In this document: in pieces, positions 60,201-64,000 of the stretch
How positions within the stretch are numbered: position 1 is the first letter of the stretch
How the letters are laid out: the number at the start of each line of letters is the position of its first letter
Origin: Heliocidaris tuberculata
Lineage: Eukaryota; Echinodermata; Echinoidea; Camarodonta; Echinometridae
DNA length: 64,000 bases
Reading direction: 5' to 3'
Assembly: GCA_025618425.1 (NCBI GenBank)
Contig: CM046836.1
Span: forward strand, 14,448,738-14,512,737
Position numbers and translations under genes: made by a program
Notes under the pieces: generated by a model
Databases searched by the model: none
What the model saw: only the letters and a program-made list of their open reading frames with translations
What the model was told of the DNA's origin: nothing

Positions 60201-62744
60201 TATGCATGCGAAGGCAGGTAAACAGATGTGAAACATCAAGCCAAGTAATCGGACCATACTTGTTTACAGTTACTTTTGCAGAATTTATCACGACAAAAGA
60301 ACAAATAATGAGCTATTTCAAGACTTCTATTAATACTGAGTTGACCCAATTTTTGCCGCAGTCCAGACCGCAATTAATCACGCCTGGAAAGCTAGGTCCA
60401 GCAGACTAAACCAGCAGGCATTCCGGGCTACACTACTAGGGTTAGTTCTATTTTGACACTGACCCCTCATATGTTCCCTTAAAATTTTGGCTGCCAGTTG
60501 AACATTTTCACATCTGTTACATCACTGCTTACTTTTCTTATCTTGTCTTTTTTATGGTAGTGTGCAATCCAAAAATAATTAGATCTTGGCCCTGGCTTCT
60601 GGAGTGTTTGGACTGACTGAAATTAATCAATGGCAAACCCTCCAATCATTCCCCAAGTTGATATTTTAGTAATTGAAATTGACAACTTACGCAGCATTGG
60701 GTTTCTTGGGCTGTTGGTCACCAGCGCTGTCCTGCTTCCCTGCCTTCTTCTTGTTATTGCTGAACTGGTTGGCCTGCTGCCCCTGCCCCCTTGGGCCATC
60801 AACCATTGGGGAGGGGTGCATGCCAGAGCGCTTGTTGGGAAGACTGAAGCGTATGCCCTGGCTGTCTGATGGCTCTGTGATAAATGACGATTGAAATTAG
60901 TGTTTAACGAAGGGCTAAGAAAGCAAGTACAGTAAAACCTGAATATAAAGACCACTCAAGGGAGACGAGAAAAGCGGTCTTCGTGAGTAGGCCGTCTCTA
61001 AGTACATGTTCTTTTAATACACTTTTCTAGGGAAACGAAAAGTGTGGTCTTTATAGACAGGTGGTCGCTAAAGCAGGTTTGTCTGTACATATTTACAGGA
61101 ACTTGGTAGTTCAGAACAGATGTCTTAACCAATGGCACAAGCACTGACTTGACTCAGAACCAAGCTTACCCCGCTTTCAAGATGTGACTTTTATCTACTG
61201 AGCCATAGAGTCTCCCAAACATAGTGGAGTAGAAAACTTGGGCATATATATGCACTGATGTCTGTATAGTTCTGTGCTATAGAATATTTATCAGTTATCA
61301 GATACCAGAGAATAACTTTTTTTTTTAATGTTGCCTTGAATTCATCTGGCACAGCAACAACTAATGTATGCTAATTGCATTATGACCATCAAAATATAAT
61401 TCCTTTCACACCATGGAGGAAAAATTTGCCTAAGAATTAAAGTGTTGAACAATGTTTTTGCACAAAGAAAGTCCCTGTTTTTCTTTTTGAAAAGAATAAG
61501 TTACATCTATCATGAAGTATATATCAATGAAAGCTGTTTTATGCCCACTTCATCAATGAAACAAATTATTAACAATTGTAGTACATGTAAAACTTGGTGG
61601 ATCAGAAGGGGTTAAAGTAATCTGAATGTTAATTGGATTCCTTGAATGGATGTCTCATGACTCCAGGGTATCACAAAAATTAACACATTTTCCTAAAATT
61701 CAATGAAGGCAAAAATTACCTGGGGTTATATTCACATAAGGCCTTTACTTGATACTCACGGTTGAAATTTTTGTTCCATCTGGAGCCTGTGTGTAGCTGC
61801 TGCGTATCCTGCCTGAACTTCATTGCGGAATTGAAGCCGAGCCCATCTCCCCCTCTTCCTCCCCCTCCTCCGCCCCCGTCACTCTCCCCACTTACCTGTG
61901 CCTGGGATTGGTGTGACGGGTTGGCAGAGGAGGACTTGGATGAGGGGGGTGGCAGTGGAGGTGGGGGTGAGGGGTCGGGTTTGCCCAGTAGTGAATGGGA
62001 TGGGGCAGGAGGTGGTGGTGGAGGGCCCTGGGCCATGGGTCCTCTGGGACGTTGTGGGGGGAAGCCTGGTCCTCTGTGGTCACCGTATGGCGGACGAGGC
62101 CCATATGGCGGATACATACCCTGTCGTGAAGAGATAAGCAACATAGTTTTAGCTTTCTAAGCAAACTGGCATCCAACTCCCATGCAATAGGCAAACAAAA
62201 AGTGATAAGTTGCTAATCAATTTCTTTATTATGTCCTGCAGGACAAGCCAGTCATTTTTTATTAAATCTTCAAACATTGTGCAAATACACATCACAAGCG
62301 TTGGGCAACTGTTAAGTTAACCAATTATAGACCTTTCACAAAATTATACAAATTTCATAAATTTCATAAATAGTCTATCTTAATGGAAACTACTTAATAG
62401 TGGTGACTTAGCAAAATGCTTTACGAGACCTGCACTCTGCCCTTTCATATAACGAACTCGGAACAAGTGAATGTAACAGTTGATCACTAAGGTCTTAGTG
62501 CCGAAGGGTCCATGAATTTGAATGCTTTTCTTAACTGGTCCACTGCAATAACAGTTTTCCTTTTTTTACATTTTCCTCTCCTTCTTTCCATTTGTACTTA
62601 CTCCTGGGGGTCTGGGGTAGCCATGCATGCCTTGGTAGGGGCCCCCTCTCATGTGGGGTGGGGGTGCCATGCCATAGCCTGAGCCGTATCCTTGGTAAGG
62701 GTACATCCCTCCACCCCCTCCATATGGCTGACCATAGTAATTAC
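30034..62744 (-). CDS. LENG8: LENG8 orthologue (SAC3/GANP-domain, Thp3-like), 14 coding exons, 5' end beyond window
   Basis: Seen: coding exons in transcription order are 62602-62744, 61760-62120, 60691-60874, 40391-40423, 39713-40054, 39082-39267, 37916-38092, 35490-35658, 34767-34856, 33234-33368, 32431-32499, 32020-32149, 31314-31521 and 30034-30202. Every junction has GT/AG and matching phase. The joined frame gives 797 residues to a TAG stop; the first exon starts mid-codon, so the N-terminus is off the right edge. Layout: Tyr/Gly/Pro-rich 1-170, DWPPSLKDYVQKAF block near 234-300, RS-rich 370-415, RG-rich 435-475, and a SAC3/GANP-like helical C-terminus from [14 protein letters not shown] (about 485) to the end. 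Known: colinear motifs such as [23 protein letters not shown] and [11 protein letters not shown] match vertebrate LENG8. Yeast Thp3 acts with Csn12 and Sem1 in transcription elongation and mRNA processing. Inferred: a nuclear mRNA-processing factor. Confidence 0.95.
31314..31521 (-). CDS. LENG8: LENG8 coding exon, SAC3 core
   Basis: Encodes [40 protein letters not shown] and [12 protein letters not shown]. It joins the previous exon without a gap relative to vertebrate LENG8. The donor is read as AAATC|GTACGT because this phase joins cleanly to [10 protein letters not shown]. Confidence 0.95.
32020..32149 (-). CDS. LENG8: LENG8 coding exon, SAC3 core
   Basis: Encodes [20 protein letters not shown] and on to [19 protein letters not shown] followed by L..LY is a signature shared by the SAC3, GANP and Thp3 families. 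Acceptor TCCATACAG, donor GTATCC, ends in phase 1. Confidence 0.96.
32431..32499 (-). CDS. LENG8: LENG8 coding exon, 23 codons
   Basis: Phase 0 at both ends. Encodes [20 protein letters not shown] and LEK, the start of the SAC3/GANP helical repeat (VYETHARIALEK in vertebrates). Acceptor TATATTACAG, donor GTGAGA. Confidence 0.95.
33234..33368 (-). CDS. LENG8: LENG8 coding exon, SAC3 region entry
   Basis: 45 codons, phase 0 at both ends. Encodes [20 protein letters not shown] and then [20 protein letters not shown]. Near identity with vertebrate LENG8 makes this one of the diagnostic exons. Confidence 0.96.
34010..34200. other. GC-rich patch in LENG8 intron
   Basis: About 190 bp, clearly richer in GC and CpG than its surroundings (for example CGCTAGCGCAAGTCGCTCGG). 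No recognised RNA gene signature and no convincing coding frame. Likely a fragment of a mobile element. Confidence 0.35.
34461..34746 (+). mobile_element. tRNA-derived SINE
   Basis: The head has a Pol III A-box-like TGGTTTAGTGGATA and B-box GGTTCGAGTCCCG. A conserved body follows (GCAAGACATTAATCTACATT, CTCCACCCAGGTG), and it ends in an ATT-repeat. A second copy is at 55653-56141. The tail ends 15 bp from the LENG8 splice donor at 34761-34766. Confidence 0.8.
34767..34856 (-). CDS. LENG8: LENG8 coding exon, 30 codons
   Basis: Phase 0 at both ends. Encodes [20 protein letters not shown] and [10 protein letters not shown], equivalent to [20 protein letters not shown] of vertebrates. Just beyond its donor lies an ATT-repeat that ends a SINE. 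Confidence 0.95.
35142..35262 (-). mobile_element. LINE 3' tail fragment
   Basis: The minus strand reads [12 protein letters not shown] then stop, followed by ~80 bp and a run of TTA units. This has the same organisation as the better preserved LINE tail at 38107-38570. Only the last codons remain. Confidence 0.55.
35490..35658 (-). CDS. LENG8: LENG8 coding exon, start of conserved C-terminal region
   Basis: Encodes [20 protein letters not shown] through [14 protein letters not shown] to the [20 protein letters not shown] end. [10 protein letters not shown] is the matching vertebrate motif. Acceptor CTATTCACAG, donor GTAAGA, ends in phase 0. Confidence 0.95.
35840..36400. other. Repeat-like flank with ATATTGCCC/GGGCAATAT motifs
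   Basis: Contains several ATATTGCCC and GGGCAATAT words on both strands and CpG-containing patches. No coding capacity is visible. It may be the 5' flank of the mobile element represented by the Crypton-like exon. Confidence 0.3.
36402..36444. promoter_or_regulatory. Near-perfect 43-bp palindrome with TGACGT motifs upstream of the Crypton-like exon
   Basis: Two 21-bp arms (starting GTCATACCTC and ending GAGGTATGAC) match at 19 of 21 positions around a 1-nt centre. TGACGT or its complement occurs in and beside the arms, resembling CRE/ATF sites. It lies about 95 bp before the ATG at 36539, a plausible promoter position, or it may be a transposon terminal structure. Confidence 0.4.
36539..36828 (+). 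CDS. Crypton/KIAA1958-like N-terminal exon, antisense inside LENG8 intron
   Basis: Seen: [20 protein letters not shown], then [20 protein letters not shown], and further on [20 protein letters not shown] and [11 protein letters not shown]. The exon ends at a clear donor (AAAATG|GTGAGT) with two leftover bases. Known: the ELxxIIxxKDxxxTKKxxNVA...F..E.R...GELYS..S......GLQRH pattern is the N-terminal (core-binding-like) part of DUF3504/Crypton-derived tyrosine recombinases and their domesticated relatives (KIAA1958, QRICH1, ZMYM). The ATG at 36539 has A at -3 and G at +4; an in-frame ATG at 36491 would add 16 residues. No catalytic Arg/His/Tyr domain is visible downstream, so this is either the first exon of a longer gene or a stranded fragment. 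Confidence 0.55.
36903..37063. repeat. Hairpin repeat with CpG-rich loop
   Basis: Arms around TATATTTTTGTC and GACAAAAATATA are inverted copies over roughly 60 bp each. The loop is a GCGCTACGCGCG-type block. It begins about 75 bp after the donor of the Crypton-like exon. Probably a MITE or part of the same mobile element. Confidence 0.5.
37916..38092 (-). CDS. LENG8: LENG8 coding exon, RG-rich
   Basis: Encodes [20 protein letters not shown], an RG-dipeptide run and GKKGQKGKN before GTAAGT. The acceptor CACCCGTCCAG lies only 19 bp from the tail of a LINE fragment at 38112-38570. Confidence 0.9.
38107..38570 (-). mobile_element. 5'-truncated LINE (CR1/L2/Jockey-type) 3' end
   Basis: The 38333-38566 frame ends with [20 protein letters not shown] and [12 protein letters not shown] then stop. 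This is the standard C-terminal tail of non-LTR retrotransposon reverse transcriptases (GERAFSxxAPxLWNSLP). About 200 bp of 3' UTR follow, ending in a TTATTATTATT tail. The element sits in the LENG8 intron, same strand, its tail 19 bp from the exon at 37916-38092. Confidence 0.85.
39082..39267 (-). CDS. LENG8: LENG8 coding exon, RS-rich
   Basis: Encodes [20 protein letters not shown] followed by an RS-dipeptide domain ending RRRSRRYR. The acceptor is ATTTATCCAG and the donor GTAAGT. RS domains occur at this place in vertebrate LENG8 and fit a role near the splicing or export machinery. Confidence 0.9.
39713..40054 (-). CDS. LENG8: LENG8 coding exon with [10 protein letters not shown] block
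   Basis: Encodes [19 protein letters not shown], then [15 protein letters not shown], then a Ser/Pro- and RG-rich tail ending NKNQENQQS. The first block is one of the best conserved LENG8 segments outside the SAC3 region. Acceptor TGTCCGCAG, donor GTGGGC, phase 2 at the end. Confidence 0.93.
40391..40423 (-). CDS. LENG8: LENG8 33-nt microexon
   Basis: Bounded by TATTTTGCAG and GTAAGT. It contributes 1+30+2 bases encoding [11 protein letters not shown], matching the GKPDDWPQDMKEYV motif of vertebrate LENG8. Both phases fit the neighbours, which supports this very short exon. Confidence 0.9.
40860..40938. repeat. Minisatellite GGATAAGGAATAAA
   Basis: About five head-to-tail copies of a 14-bp unit (AAGGATAAGGAATA) in a LENG8 intron. 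Confidence 0.9.
41241..41432. repeat. Three tandem ~63-bp repeats
   Basis: Each unit starts GTCTGGTA and contains TTTCAATATCAGAA, CAACATA and ATTCCAA(C/T)ATAAA. Copies begin near 41242, 41305 and 41368. No coding capacity. Confidence 0.85.
41433..43010. repeat. Intronic repeat field between LENG8 microexon and nested gene
   Basis: Holds four copies of ATGGGGAATTCAGAGCTCTA (41438, 42882, 42930, 42978), the first three followed by TTTATGAACAACACAAACTA-like sequence. It also holds several imperfect palindromes built on TTTGGCAAAAGGGTGTATCT and its complement (near 41755, 41905, 42467, 42540, 42613). Nothing looks like a gene. Confidence 0.75.
42460..42702. repeat. Tandem 73-bp hairpin-forming repeat
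   Basis: AATTTGGCAAAAGGGTGTAT recurs at 42467, 42540 and 42613. In each of the first two units it is followed by an inverted half (GATACGCCCTGCTGCC or GATGCGCCCTTCTGCC), so each unit can fold. A final inverted half GATACGCCTTTTTGCCAAA closes the array. Confidence 0.8.
43492..47199 (-). CDS. Nested single-exon gene in LENG8 intron; unknown protein, 1235 aa
   Basis: Family not recognised. Seen: an uninterrupted 1235-codon frame in AT-rich DNA, so almost certainly coding. The first ATG after an in-frame TGA has a strong context (G at -3, G at +4). Residues 1-215 are globular-looking and contain two ~60-residue copies of one domain at 37-95 and 150-208 ([10 protein letters not shown] versus [10 protein letters not shown]; offset 113, no gaps). 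Residues ~225-550 are a degenerate ADETGR/DE hexapeptide array. Residues 560-1110 are Ser/Arg/Asp-rich and look disordered. Residues 1116-1182 are RGG/RG-rich (for example [17 protein letters not shown]). There is no signal peptide or membrane segment. The C-terminal RGG block suggests RNA or nucleic-acid contact (inference). It lies on the same strand as LENG8 inside its 20.3 kb intron. An acceptor-like TTTTCACAG precedes base 47234, and the stop overlaps a donor-like ATT|GTAAGA, so UTR or extra exons are possible. Confidence 0.85.
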   Translation of the reverse strand: MEQQPVVEDHHGHPLLCVEENICRCGHLLESLNSQSMWTAFFYGGWLNIARRLLDPEGSLDDDGVQFSTWIANNCGIDVDQARQHLVFYEQHHRDPSICEVLAGITAIFEETSKDSSPSLEHQSIVSLEDCIANLKECESVFEVISRHLESANFTFGRWLLLAKTILTPTSSSNDETLDFCIWVQSRLGFAYDVAQQVMLCCTCDLTMDQRQIIGAEEPGIVDAAGTADETRRADKTGSGVETGRADETVRAEENGRENGTGRVNDADEDGRTEKSGIGEEICKTAEIEINHDTGKADEINRADETGSADGTRRADEIGGSDGTGTAGEAGECKQIRRTDGTRNEEETELAAESRRTDKAGRADDSGRIDETGGEETKRRDGTRQHHDTGTLDETERPKEAGGADETVKADEMGREPETGGKGETGRRAESGRAEETSKAEEIRTRGVDETGRLDGNGRTCENQGVDETDSEDESGSVYIVSANETGSPDESGSKDENEVICISTDETSSGDESEGTDETRSTYASGHVYEGESLDGTRSTDETESANEEQSTSEQVGDSLALSSSSKDLYPFSPIHEQERSYGNLDRANMNARPEMAVSSDLGSQDETSARRDTAFSRDYRMSPSYLKQRGQEGLRLNQREDASRDDSSDERNMKRKSRFDRFSSERSQSPIDSTVQDSTTFDLESTCTQKEERSSQLHDTSAFPSPARNSDTGSLKEAAMSTRSRMLPARDRAVHTSPNSRNRDCLSTHDKSRRDVRDISPFDFQNSLNFKTSRHETERDSRDTCSGDYQTHTSTMRDFERSRSVLSKYDINCNERDWMLHTDERCQAHVVPRMEPVGTVPYDIDSRSRMEMQSESASHFSETRGIMPVNDGLLARFDQRENRSLDFQDSVHHLTDTNGLNREYRRSESLSRGDHGFEEPLHSPMHRLESRLGPRRESYSIIDQESDLHGEEIKSGANRPRRWTFDENERRHTGHLPGQNLDYQQSTSLYRYSGTSSAADLRPLARASNDTGNTGRIETWTRYTSPSFKECEDLSVSDTFGGRLGPKPSTSISSYSEYLQHSAGFQMYPATAPRPNLELSAVEDNPEQNPERVQPEYAPTSGSEILTANTDAVRGKRKRNRKGRNRQRGVQNRGRMNNQIRRLRGGRMGKRMGGIRGGRIGGKRGGLIKGMAGRQRGGKLRYAGATRLTVGRTKEVDGIDERDAGSDLPPVETDKEKPEYSFDGQQIVKDKAL
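47200..47234 (-). other. Probable 5' leader of the nested gene with splice acceptor
   Basis: The 35 bases before the nested gene's ATG follow TTACTTTTCACAG, a good acceptor. An in-frame TGA in this leader fixes the ATG at 47199 as the first usable start. Joining this exon to the upstream LENG8 exon would read a different frame, so it is better read as a separate transcript with a non-coding first exon further upstream. Confidence 0.35.
47235..48594. other. Intron stretch, little of note
   Basis: AT-rich intronic DNA upstream of the nested gene that must hold any promoter or first exon it has. No clear TATA box or first exon was identified. It contains a 52-bp hairpin at 47999-48050. Confidence 0.4.
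47999..48050. repeat. Short perfect-like hairpin
   Basis: TACAAATGGAACTC and GAGTTCCATTTGTA arms continue with AT-rich pairing to a small CATA loop. The size is like a pre-miRNA stem but could equally be a solo MITE end pair. Confidence 0.5.
48599..49087. mobile_element. TTAA-flanked MITE (piggyBac-like), 489 bp
   Basis: Starts AGGGGGTACCCAATGCTGAA and ends with its inverted copy, flanked on both sides by TTAA (48595-48598, 49088-49091). Arms of ~200 bp run inward, and the centre has GCGCGCAA motifs. TTAA duplication is the hallmark of piggyBac-type transposition. Confidence 0.85.
49705..50202. mobile_element. TTAA-flanked MITE, 498 bp
   Basis: Termini AGGGAAAGTTCACCC and GGGTGAACTTTCCCT, flanked by TTAA at 49701-49704 and 50203-50206. 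Inverted arms extend ~170 bp and include the GTGACGTCAC(A/G) and GAGCAGCT words. Confidence 0.85.
50665..50792. mobile_element. Small hairpin MITE
   Basis: ACCAGTCAGCATTCATTGAC is inverted as GTCAGTGAATGCTGACTGGT, with continuing complementarity (TACACTTTTACACTATTC). About 128 bp in all. Confidence 0.75.
50921..51110. mobile_element. Mariner-type MITE, family copy 1
   Basis: Ends CAGTGAAACCTGTCTATA and GCAGGTTTGACTG. The interior repeats GGTCTTTATAGACAGGTGGTC-like words. The same family occurs at 60930-61085. Confidence 0.7.
51193..51770. mobile_element. TTAA-type MITE, ~578 bp
   Basis: Begins AGGGCCATCCAACC after TTAA and ends GGTTGGATTTCCCT before TCAA, a decayed TTAA. Subterminal AAAGTTTGAAAGAAATCGGA is inverted as TCCGATTTCATTCAAACTTT. 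Confidence 0.7.
52081..52102. repeat. TG microsatellite
   Basis: A run of TG dinucleotides in the large LENG8 intron. Confidence 0.9.
52194..52600. mobile_element. Duplicated ~400-bp element, copy 1
   Basis: Starts CCCTTTCATGACAGGAATTA and ends AATTGTCTCAAGAGGG. It is strongly similar over its whole length to 57127-57523 in the same orientation. CCCTTTC and GAAAGGG-like ends suggest a mobile element with short inverted termini. Confidence 0.75.
53282..54200. mobile_element. ~0.9-kb inverted-repeat element with MITE in its loop
   Basis: Arms of ~360 bp (53282-53650 and ~53830-54200) are inverted copies: TTTGACACTGTTCTGC versus GCAGAACAATGTCAAA, and GGTATCCATAATAT versus ATATTATGGATACC. GC-rich words such as CCCGGGTTT and CGGTCCCCGCC lie outside both arms (about 53040-53100 and 54430-54480), so the full element may span 53033-54495. 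Confidence 0.75.
53660..53821. mobile_element. MITE at the centre of the palindrome
   Basis: Perfect ends CTGGGTGCCATTGCATAA and TTATGCAATGGCACCCAG (one gap-like difference inward), with inner ACTATTATAGTAACTTTG words. Confidence 0.8.
54201..55652. other. Intron stretch with an inverted repeat partner
   Basis: No gene seen. GGCTTTATTTCATGTTATAT with flanking AAAACTAAGCTCA (54940-54993) is an inverted copy of 56173-56275, which carries ~50 extra bases. The motif GTAACGGAAAGACA appears at 55519. Confidence 0.5.
55653..56141 (+). mobile_element. tRNA-derived SINE, second copy, interrupted by a MITE
   Basis: Same head (GTGTCGTGGTATAGTGGTTC, B-box GGTTCGAATCTCA) and body as the copy at 34461-34746, ending in a TTATTATTATT tail. 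The body is split at the CTCTCCAC motif by a ~180 bp insertion. Confidence 0.8.
55775..55953. mobile_element. hAT-like MITE inserted in SINE, with target duplication
   Basis: The ends are TAGTCTGCAAGCACAGACCC and, inverted, TAGTTTGCAGGCACAAACCC. ACTCTCCAC is directly repeated on each side (55766-55774, 55954-55962), and removing one copy plus the insert restores the SINE body seen at 34461-34746. An 8-9 bp duplication and TAG-type termini fit hAT elements. Confidence 0.75.
56233..56600. repeat. Diverged tandem duplication with GTAACGGAAGGACA motif
   Basis: ATTCCCTAGAGTTTAATCTA occurs at 56236 and 56473, each followed after 100-130 bp by GTAACGGAAGGACA (56370, 56571). Further copies of the motif lie at 57994 and 58423. 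Confidence 0.65.
57127..57523. mobile_element. Duplicated ~400-bp element, copy 2
   Basis: Starts CCCTTTCAGGACAGGAATTA and ends CAATTGTCTCGAAAGGG, with perfect CCCTTTC/GAAAGGG termini. Direct-orientation relative of 52194-52600. Confidence 0.75.
58131..58389. mobile_element. TTAA-flanked MITE, 259 bp
   Basis: AGGGGGTGT at the left and ACACACCCT at the right, each bordered by TTAA (58127-58130, 58390-58393). The interior is comparatively GC-rich with no credible gene. Confidence 0.6.
58390..60690. other. Intron stretch, no gene seen
   Basis: AT-rich, with one GC-richer patch near 59030-59180 containing ACACACACCAC and GTGTGGTGTGTGT. Short open frames look random. Confidence 0.4.
60691..60874 (-). 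CDS. LENG8: LENG8 coding exon, basic Gln/Lys-rich
   Basis: Follows TTTATCACAG and ends in phase 2 before GTAAGT. It encodes [16 protein letters not shown] and then a Gln/Lys-rich linker ending [17 protein letters not shown] corresponds to LKFNIQKR of vertebrate LENG8. The next exon is 20.3 kb away. Confidence 0.88.
60930..61085. mobile_element. Mariner-type MITE, family copy 2, TA-flanked
   Basis: Ends CAGTAAAACCTG and CAGGTTTGTCTG with TA on each side, and the same TGGTCTTTATAGACAGGTGG interior as 50921-51110. It lies between two LENG8 exons. Confidence 0.75.
61760..62120 (-). CDS. LENG8: LENG8 coding exon, proline-rich
   Basis: Starts in phase 0 with [14 protein letters not shown] after TTCACGACAG and ends in phase 1 with WNKNFN before GTGAGT. 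It carries a poly-Pro stretch, a Ser/Pro stretch and a Gly run. The WNKNFNQ end lines up with the WNRMKP region of vertebrate LENG8. Confidence 0.88.
62602..62744 (-). CDS. LENG8: LENG8 coding exon (first one visible)
   Basis: Encodes a Tyr/Gly/Pro/Met-rich stretch ([18 protein letters not shown] and on to PRPPG), typical of the low-complexity N-terminal half of LENG8. It begins with two bases of a split codon after a pyrimidine-rich acceptor ending TTTGAAG and ends in phase 0 before GTAAGT. The acceptor is the least certain edge. Upstream exons, including the start codon, were not found in 62745-64000. Confidence 0.8.
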
Positions 62745-64000
62745 CTTCAAAGAGGAAAAGTAAGCATATTCCATATAAATAAAACACAGTAAAGATATTG
62801 TTGAGTTCTGGTAATTGAGGGGAAAAAAATTCTTACAGATTCAAAAGAAACGTGCACTGAATGTTTACAACTACAAATAATTGATATCTGCCAAACAGGA
62901 GGTAGAAGATACCAGTAGTCAACAAGTCCTCAACTCCAGATAAACAAATTATTATATGATTATACAGCATATGCTCAGGTTACAATTGCTTGGTGGTAAA
63001 TTTTTAACACTAATCAAATGCCTAACTTCAAGTCGAGACCAATTTATTATACAACACCCTAATCGTAACACGAAACCTAATAGTCTGGTTCACTATGTAA
63101 GAAAATGGGCTTTCGTTCAAAATTTTTGGAGATTAGCAAAACTATACATTTTTATAATCGTTAGAACATGGGAAATTCAAAAATTGATGTTGGCATTTGC
63201 ACAATTCACCGGCATAGCGGCCATTTTGGATTTTCAAAATGGCCGCTATGTGTAACTCTTATCGAACGAATTTGAAGATATTTTTTAAACAGAACCTCAT
63301 CTTACCATGTATTTATCATCATATTAAAGGGAATTAAATTTTCTACAACATGATACCACATTTAATGGGTTTGGTGATGATTTGCGGTACAATTTTTGGC
63401 CAAGAATGTGATTTTTTACATAATTTTTACAAAATATCAATTTCTTCAAAATACGTATTTCTCATTATTTCAAAAGTTATTTTTACTAATTAGTTCAAAC
63501 TTTTCAGAAAACTTTCCATATGTACGGTTAATACCATATAAAAATTACAAGTTCATTGCTTATCAAACAAAACATTTATAGCGCTCTAAAGTTGACACTT
63601 TGATATTAGCTAAAGTAGAGAATCGATAACAAAAGTGGTTACTAAGTGCTGCCTTCTCCCTACAGTGGTAACATTGGGATCCGTGAAATGGATAATTTCG
63701 GTAGTACATGCTATTGTCATGCAGATTAATATTTTAATAGGATGTGTGATGTCAGATGATTCAGTACGATCATATTTTAGTGATACAGAATTGTTTATTA
63801 GCTCCCGTTGCTATGATACAAATGTGCCTAATAACCGATGATGTGTGTTGAGAAATCAATAAGGCCAAGTGTCCAATAATATATATGAGGAGACCTGGTT
63901 TCAAGTGACAATCATGATTCACACTCCGACACACGTATATACTAGATTATAGGGTACAGAACTTGCACCCCCTACATGTCCATGGCTTCCCCTCCCCCTT
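62745..64000. other. LENG8 upstream intron, no exon found
   Basis: I searched the minus strand for the Gln/Tyr-rich LENG8 N-terminal exons and found none. It holds a perfect hairpin at 63213-63250. Confidence 0.5.
63213..63250. repeat. Perfect 16-bp-arm hairpin
   Basis: CATAGCGGCCATTTTG, a 6-nt loop, then CAAAATGGCCGCTATG. Probably a miniature inverted element. Confidence 0.8.

Overview
The window is animal nuclear DNA: AT-rich, with introns bounded by GT/AG, one long split gene, and many short transposon-derived repeats. Frequent ACATGTAC-type motifs, long poly-G/poly-C runs, degenerate TTCGGAATTACGAACC repeats and MITEs ending in GGGTGTTTCATAAAG suggest a marine deuterostome, most likely a sea urchin or other echinoderm. 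This is an inference; no taxonomic search was possible.

Region 1 (1-23 kb) has no confidently identified gene. It opens with a repeat-poor stretch that may be the 3' end of a plus-strand gene. It then holds a palindrome plus minisatellite element (2962-4117), three copies of a ~0.75 kb dispersed repeat (two of them in inverted order), TTCGGAA repeats, several MITEs, CT/GA/CA/CAT microsatellites and most of the long G or C runs. Two short plus-strand stretches (13764-13821 and 16138-16239) look like exons of an unidentified gene but are weakly supported.

Region 2 (23-64 kb) is dominated by one minus-strand gene, the LENG8 orthologue (SAC3/GANP-domain protein, Thp3-like). I could place 14 coding exons from 62744 down to the stop codon at 30034. 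All 13 introns have GT/AG ends and compatible phases, giving a 797-residue partial protein that lacks only its N-terminal part beyond the right edge. A repeat-poor ~7 kb stretch downstream (23.1-30.0 kb) may be its 3' UTR.

The introns of LENG8 carry other things. The 20.3 kb intron (40424-60690) contains an intact 1235-codon open reading frame on the same strand (43492-47199): a nested gene with a tandem ~60-residue N-terminal domain, an ADETGR-like hexapeptide array and an RGG-rich C-terminus. I do not recognise its family. The same intron contains at least four TTAA-flanked MITEs, a ~0.9 kb palindrome with a MITE at its centre, a tRNA-derived SINE split by a MITE that left a target duplication, and a recurring GTAACGGAAGGACA motif. 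Another intron carries, on the opposite strand, a first exon resembling the N-terminus of Crypton-related (KIAA1958/DUF3504-like) tyrosine recombinases. A LINE tail and a SINE tail lie within 20 bp of LENG8 splice sites.
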